Below are positions 60,453-64,000 of a stretch of DNA of 64,000 nt, one piece after another. Source of the stretch: DAOUJH01 sp965248955 (GTDB lineage: Bacteria > Chloroflexota > Dehalococcoidia > Lucifugimonadales > QGNO01); NCBI GenBank assembly GCA_965248955.1, contig OZ252212.1:1736001-1800000 (forward strand). Direction: 5' to 3'. Positions within the stretch are counted from its first letter, which is position 1. Every line of letters begins with the position of its first letter. Under the pieces are notes generated by a model. That model worked only from the letters and a program-made list of their open reading frames with translations. It was not told the DNA's origin and did no database searches. The translations under genes were made by a program, and so were the position numbers.

Positions 60453-61304
60453 CTAGGAACGCATCTCCCCTGTGACGCGCCGCTGTCGCTTTTCCAAGAA
60501 AGCCGGCGTAGCGTCGTCGCTGTCTCTGCTCAGTTGGCCAACCATGAAGTTCAGGGTATATTGCATATCCCAGGCCGCCTGCTCAGGCAATTCTCTGCTC
60601 TTGACCGCGAACTCTTTGAGCATTCGCACCGCTACGGGGGGCATCTCACAGATCCTGCGGGCAAGCTCTTCGCAGCGGGCCATTAGCTGGTCGTGAGGCA
60701 CAGTCTCATAGATAAGGCCAATCCTCTCCGCTTCCTTGGCGTCTATCGGCTCATCGGTCAGAAGCATCTTCATGGCGTGAGCATAGTTGAGCTGGCGTAT
60801 CAGGTGCGTTGCAGAAGGCCCGCTGCCAATCCCACCCCGATTGGAAAGCAGGGCGAAGTAGAAGCGGGCGTGCTCCTCACAGGCTATACGGATGTCAACG
60901 GTGTTGAGCAGCATGTAAAGCCCGGCGCCGGCGGCCCATCCGTTGACCGCCGCTATCACGGGTTTCCACACGCGTGGGAAGTCAACTCCTCCCCCAAAGA
61001 CCACAATGTCGCGCCCGTTCACCGTGCCGGGTCTTGGCCAGAAGAAGTTCTCAGCCTGCTGCTGCCGCACGTCGTCGTAGGACATGCCGGGAGGCGGGGG
61101 CTGAATGTGATGACCGGCAGAGAAATGCCTATCGCCAATTCCGGTTAGGATCATCACCCTCATCTCTCTGTCCTGCCAGAAGTCTCGGTAGGCCTCTCCC
61201 ATCTCCTCCATGACCTGGGAGTCCATCACGTTGGCCTTCTCCGGGTTGTTGACGGTTAGATAGGCTATGCTCTCTTTCTTTTCATAGATCGTCTTCTTTG
61301 GCAT
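60453..61304 (-). CDS. Enoyl-CoA hydratase/isomerase family protein
   Basis: 283 aa, crotonase fold. AYLTVNNPEKANVMDSQVMEEMGEAYRDF start; oxyanion-hole block GDRHFSAGHHI; second block LSNRGGIGSGPSATHLIRQLNYAHAMKMLLTDEPIDAKEAERIGL. The usual catalytic Glu of the first block (AGAD..EM) is not obvious. GGAGGTGAAGC precedes the ATG. Convergent with the CaiB operon, probably the same pathway. Confidence 0.87.
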   Translation of the reverse strand: MPKKTIYEKKESIAYLTVNNPEKANVMDSQVMEEMGEAYRDFWQDREMRVMILTGIGDRHFSAGHHIQPPPPGMSYDDVRQQQAENFFWPRPGTVNGRDIVVFGGGVDFPRVWKPVIAAVNGWAAGAGLYMLLNTVDIRIACEEHARFYFALLSNRGGIGSGPSATHLIRQLNYAHAMKMLLTDEPIDAKEAERIGLIYETVPHDQLMARCEELARRICEMPPVAVRMLKEFAVKSRELPEQAAWDMQYTLNFMVGQLSRDSDDATPAFLEKRQRRVTGEMRS

Positions 61305-61328
61305 GCTTCACCTCCAGATCCTTGTCCC

Positions 61329-61357
61329 TGTATATATCCGTTTGTGGAACTAGTCAA
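61329..61357 (-). promoter_or_regulatory. Promoter of the enoyl-CoA hydratase gene
   Basis: Minus strand TTGACT (61357-61352), 17-nt spacer, TATACA (61334-61329); predicted start near 61322, 18 nt before the ATG at 61304. Confidence 0.6.
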
Positions 61358-61445
61358 GCGTTCGATTCGAAAGGTGTGATTTGTAGAGCATCAAGCGTCC
61401 AGGGCGTTTACCAAGTGTAAACATCGACTCTCCGCCGCGTAATCT

Positions 61446-62171
61446 CTACCCAGGATGTTGGGAAGGCAAACCAACCCTCTCTGCATCGCCGAGCAGCCCG
61501 CCCGCCTTCAGCGCTTCGATGATCGCCTCCGTCCTGGAGCGGACGTTCATCTTTAGCAGGATGTGCGTGACGTGAAGCTGGACTGTCCTCAGGCTGACGT
61601 GCAACTGAGAAGCCACTTCTGTGTTGGTTAGCCCCAGAAGCATCAGGCGCAAAACCTCCTTCTCTCTTGGCGAAAGAGATTCAAAGCCACGGTTGCGCCC
61701 CGGAGCAACCAGGATGTGAGTCATGCAGAAGTCGACGCTTGCCCTGGCTTCCGCTCCCAGAACCGTTATTCCCTGTGCGGCAGCCCGCATAGAGCATTCA
61801 AAGGCCGCTCTTTCAATATCCAGTGAGAGATAACCAAGTACGCCGGCCTGCAAGCATTCGTTCACCAGCACGGGGTCCTGGCGCGCGCTAGTGGTCAGCA
61901 CCACGATTTTGGAAGAGAGCCCCGCGTTGCTGGCAAACCGCCTTGCCAGTGTTGCCGGGTTGAAGTCATCAGGGTTTGCTCCCACCACGACCAGGTTCGG
62001 CTGCAGCAGTTTGACCAGCTCGTAACCCTCGTCGAAGTTGTTGGACTCACCCAGTACGGCGAAGTCGGGCATCTCATCCACGAAGCTGGTAATCGCTTCC
62101 CGTATCATGGTGCTTCTGATGAGGATGACTACCCCGCACGAATCCGCAGCAGCTCGACCGTTCCCCTTAAT
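61446..62171 (-). CDS. LuxR-family regulator with degenerate receiver domain
   Basis: About 241 aa from a possible ATT start at 62171; longer frames begin at ATG 62228 or TTG 62273. The N-terminal 120 residues align with a response-regulator fold (VVILIRSTMIREAITSFVDEMPDFAVLGESNNFDEGYELVKLLQPNLVVV) but the phospho-Asp position reads VVVGANPDD and the conserved Lys is LSLD, so phosphorylation is unlikely. The C-terminal LuxR HTH (LSPREKEVLRLMLLGLTNTEVASQLHVSLRTVQLHVTHILLKM) is complete. The start lies behind a promoter that overlaps the longer N-termini. Divergent from a binding-protein gene. Confidence 0.85.
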   Translation of the reverse strand: MKGNGRAAADSCGVVILIRSTMIREAITSFVDEMPDFAVLGESNNFDEGYELVKLLQPNLVVVGANPDDFNPATLARRFASNAGLSSKIVVLTTSARQDPVLVNECLQAGVLGYLSLDIERAAFECSMRAAAQGITVLGAEARASVDFCMTHILVAPGRNRGFESLSPREKEVLRLMLLGLTNTEVASQLHVSLRTVQLHVTHILLKMNVRSRTEAIIEALKAGGLLGDAERVGLPSQHPG

Positions 62172-62396
62172 GGCACCCCTCCATTGATATGGACGATACT
62201 CAAGCTTGGGGGCATGATACCTACACATTTGCGAAATGTCAAAATATGCAGCTTCTACTTCGCTTTTTCGCAAAGATATATACGTATCGGTACGGATTGC
62301 AAAGATGGTCTAATTTAACTAACGTGCAAATTAACTTTGGCGTTATTTTGTCAATTATCGCATCAGGGTGAAACGCCGATGCAGTGGGAGGTTTGT
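62172..62396. other. Divergent regulatory region, LuxR gene / binding-protein gene
   Basis: 225 bp, AT-rich between 62220 and 62370. GCAAAGAT occurs twice (62270-62277 and about 62299-62306) and GCAAATTA nearby; CATTTGCGAAATG (62226-62238) is a near-palindrome at the -35 of the regulator promoter. These are candidate autoregulatory or activator sites. Confidence 0.5.
62214..62242 (-). promoter_or_regulatory. Promoter of the LuxR-type gene
   Basis: Minus strand TTGACA (62242-62237), 17-nt spacer, TATCAT (62219-62214). Near-consensus. It would make an mRNA starting near 62207, inside the longest reading frame, so translation must begin farther downstream. Confidence 0.7.
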
Positions 62397-64000
62397 ATGG
62401 ACGCTTATCGCATTCTCCGCAACAGACTGTGGATCACCGCCATCATTTCAGTGGGCCTGATAGCGCTGCTGGCTTGTGGCTCCACGGAGGAGGCAACACC
62501 GACGCCTACGGCAACGGTTGCCGCGCCCGTCAGCGCCGCCACGCCTACGCCTGAACCGCCAATGGCTGACGATCCGGTCTACGGCGGCGTGGCAAGGATT
62601 GCCGACAGAATACGGGCACAATCCTTTGAGCTTACCCCCCTTGGTGGAGGCCTGCAGCCCGCCAACGGCATCGGCCCAATTGTCTGGTCGGCGCTGATCA
62701 GAGAAAGCATCGTGGACCGTGTAAGCTTGGAGGGCGATCTTGCCGAATCCTGGACAGTAAGCGCGGACGGTACGGAGTGGACGTTCAAGATTCGTGAAGG
62801 GATCGTGGACCACAACGGAGATCCATACGGTGCGGAAGAGGTACGTTATCTTTTGCACCGCATGGTCGACCGGCCCAACGACGCCCCTTACTCGCAGGGC
62901 GGCGGCTGCATGAAGACGGCGATAAAGGAACCCACCAGCGCCGGCGGCGCTGAGGTTAGCGGGCCGAACGAGGTTACCATTCGACTCAAAGGTCCCACTT
63001 CATGGTTTGCCGCTTGTGTCAGCAGCGGATACGTGATGTTCGGCCCTGCCAAGCAGTACAAGGCAATCGACGACACGGGCGAGTGGAGACTCTTGGACTT
63101 CGATAAAGATGAGATAATAGGCACCGGGCCTTTCAAGGCCGTGGATCTATTGGAGGAGTCAAGGGCCGTTTACGAAAAGAATGAAAGGTACTTCAAAGAA
63201 GGCCGGCCCTTCCTTGACAAGGTGGAGATATTCCACGCTGTTGAGCGCTCCACGGTGATCGCAGCCATGCTGGCCGGGCAGAACGACCTGATTGCCAATA
63301 CCTGTTGCGACGGATTCCGCGCCGAGTTGACTCCCATAAAGAGAAGCCATGGAGCCAAGATTGTCATGCCTATCGCGGTAGGCTACGGACAGGCGGGGAT
63401 CATGGTGAACCTCAGGCGCGCCCCGTTTGGTCCGCTGGACGACCCAACGGCGCGCACCATCCGCAAGGCTATCCAACTCTGGTACGACAGGGACGAGAGC
63501 GGTCTAGCGGGATACGAGGGCATGTACATGAAGCCCTATTACTACTACCCCGGCTGCGCCCACTGTGAGCTGCCAGGCTTCGACTGGATACACACACCAG
63601 AGGAGTGGGAACAGTTCCCCGGGTTCAATCCGGACACCAAGGAAGCGGACATAGCCGAAGCCCAGCGTTTGATGGAATCCATAGGGTACGGACCAGACAA
63701 CATGCTGGAGTTCGACTTGGCCGTGACCGCCAGCGGCAGCACGCGCCGCCAGGCTGACGCCGCCATTCCCAAGATGGCCCAGATTTATCTGAAGCCAAAC
63801 GTACGGGTCAGCCAGATTGGCCAGGGCGAGATGGGGGAGGACACCACGCAGATGGTATTCTTCGTCCGCGGATTTGGTCTCCTTGACCCCCAGCAGTACG
63901 ACGACCAGCTGTACCTGCCTTTTGAGGTCTACCAGAACTCCAACTGGAACCGCTACGACAACCCTGAGTACCTCAGGCTGCACAGCCTGGCCGCCACCAC
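62397..64000 (+). CDS. ABC transporter substrate-binding lipoprotein (family 5), partial
   Basis: Open from ATG 62397 (GGGAGG upstream) to the window edge, at least 534 codons. Signal peptide with lipobox ALLAC at about residues 24-28, then a short Pro/Thr/Ala linker, then DPVYGGVARIADRIRAQSFELTPLG, LAESWTVSADGTEWTFKIREG and TGPFKAVDLLEESRAVYEKNERYFKEG, the SBP_bac_5 pattern. It resembles the binding protein at 51023 in layout (WxVSxDGTxWxFxIRxG and VDHxGDPY). The C-terminus is missing. Likely controlled by the divergent LuxR regulator. Confidence 0.9.
   Translation, partial: MDAYRILRNRLWITAIISVGLIALLACGSTEEATPTPTATVAAPVSAATPTPEPPMADDPVYGGVARIADRIRAQSFELTPLGGGLQPANGIGPIVWSALIRESIVDRVSLEGDLAESWTVSADGTEWTFKIREGIVDHNGDPYGAEEVRYLLHRMVDRPNDAPYSQGGGCMKTAIKEPTSAGGAEVSGPNEVTIRLKGPTSWFAACVSSGYVMFGPAKQYKAIDDTGEWRLLDFDKDEIIGTGPFKAVDLLEESRAVYEKNERYFKEGRPFLDKVEIFHAVERSTVIAAMLAGQNDLIANTCCDGFRAELTPIKRSHGAKIVMPIAVGYGQAGIMVNLRRAPFGPLDDPTARTIRKAIQLWYDRDESGLAGYEGMYMKPYYYYPGCAHCELPGFDWIHTPEEWEQFPGFNPDTKEADIAEAQRLMESIGYGPDNMLEFDLAVTASGSTRRQADAAIPKMAQIYLKPNVRVSQIGQGEMGEDTTQMVFFVRGFGLLDPQQYDDQLYLPFEVYQNSNWNRYDNPEYLRLHSLAAT

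Noticed and set aside
1..64000. CRISPR arrays, rRNA or tRNA genes and phage modules
   Set aside because: No regular spaced repeats, no tRNA cloverleaf in the intergenic gaps inspected, no integrase or phage structural genes.

Overview
The window looks like a chromosomal piece of a Chloroflexota bacterium of the Dehalococcoidia/SAR202 type. That placement is inference from gene content: an 11-subunit complex I operon without nuoEFG, a DUF3090/SCO1664 pair, paralogous MaoC-type double-hotdog proteins next to CaiB/BaiF CoA-transferases, a luciferase-like flavin monooxygenase, and GlcDEF-like oxidase genes. No rRNA, tRNA or CRISPR array was seen. The likely lifestyle is aerobic heterotrophy on organic acids, peptides and odd carbon skeletons.

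Layout. 1-3087 (minus): a peptide-type ABC ATPase and dxs. 3408-15388 (plus): nuoABCDHIJK, a small DUF2007-like gene, nuoLMN, then NAD kinase and a NUDIX hydrolase. 15393-20862 (minus): class III aminotransferase, malate dehydrogenase, isocitrate dehydrogenase, a small ORF and an acyl-CoA carboxylase beta subunit. 21133-26852: an ATC-hydrolase-like gene, citramalate synthase behind a T-box leader, a large membrane protein and threonine dehydratase. 26978-28550 (minus): an ECF sigma factor and its membrane partner. 28621-31030: a 2.4 kb segment bounded by 15-bp direct repeats, holding a decayed MFS gene, an isochorismatase-like hydrolase and a MarR regulator with a near-perfect operator. 31069-34431: a methyltransferase, a URO-D-like protein and small genes in what looks like a worn tandem duplication. 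34434-41470 (plus): a tightly packed six-gene run glcD-glcE-glcF-arylsulfotransferase-LLM monooxygenase-SDR. 41666-45235 (minus): class V aminotransferase, lipoate ligase family protein and a MaoC-like protein. 45236-46672: interspersed repeats and an intact IS30 element. 47039-50769: DUF3090, SCO1664-like kinase, SDR, SRPBCC protein and acyl-CoA dehydrogenase. 51023-54895: dipeptide-type ABC binding protein and two permeases behind a strong promoter with a CRP-like palindrome. 55050-60387 (plus): two MaoC-like proteins and two CaiB/BaiF CoA-transferases, followed by a minus-strand enoyl-CoA hydratase. 61446-64000: an orphan LuxR-type regulator with a degenerate receiver domain, divergent from a second ABC binding-protein gene that runs off the window.

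How the parts fit. Complex I, TCA enzymes, NAD kinase and NUDIX form the respiratory core. Citramalate synthase and threonine dehydratase are two routes to 2-oxobutyrate for isoleucine, and the T-box probably senses charged tRNA-Ile. The right half is catabolic: uptake through ABC systems, CoA activation by CoA-transferases, hydration and dehydration by MaoC/ECH enzymes, oxidation by ACAD, SDR and LLM enzymes, and 2-hydroxyacid oxidation by GlcDEF. The most unusual items are the six-gene oxidase/monooxygenase run, the MaoC-CaiB cluster with one CoA-transferase apparently lacking its catalytic Asp, the fossil tandem duplication, and the regulator with a pseudo-receiver and a possible ATT start.
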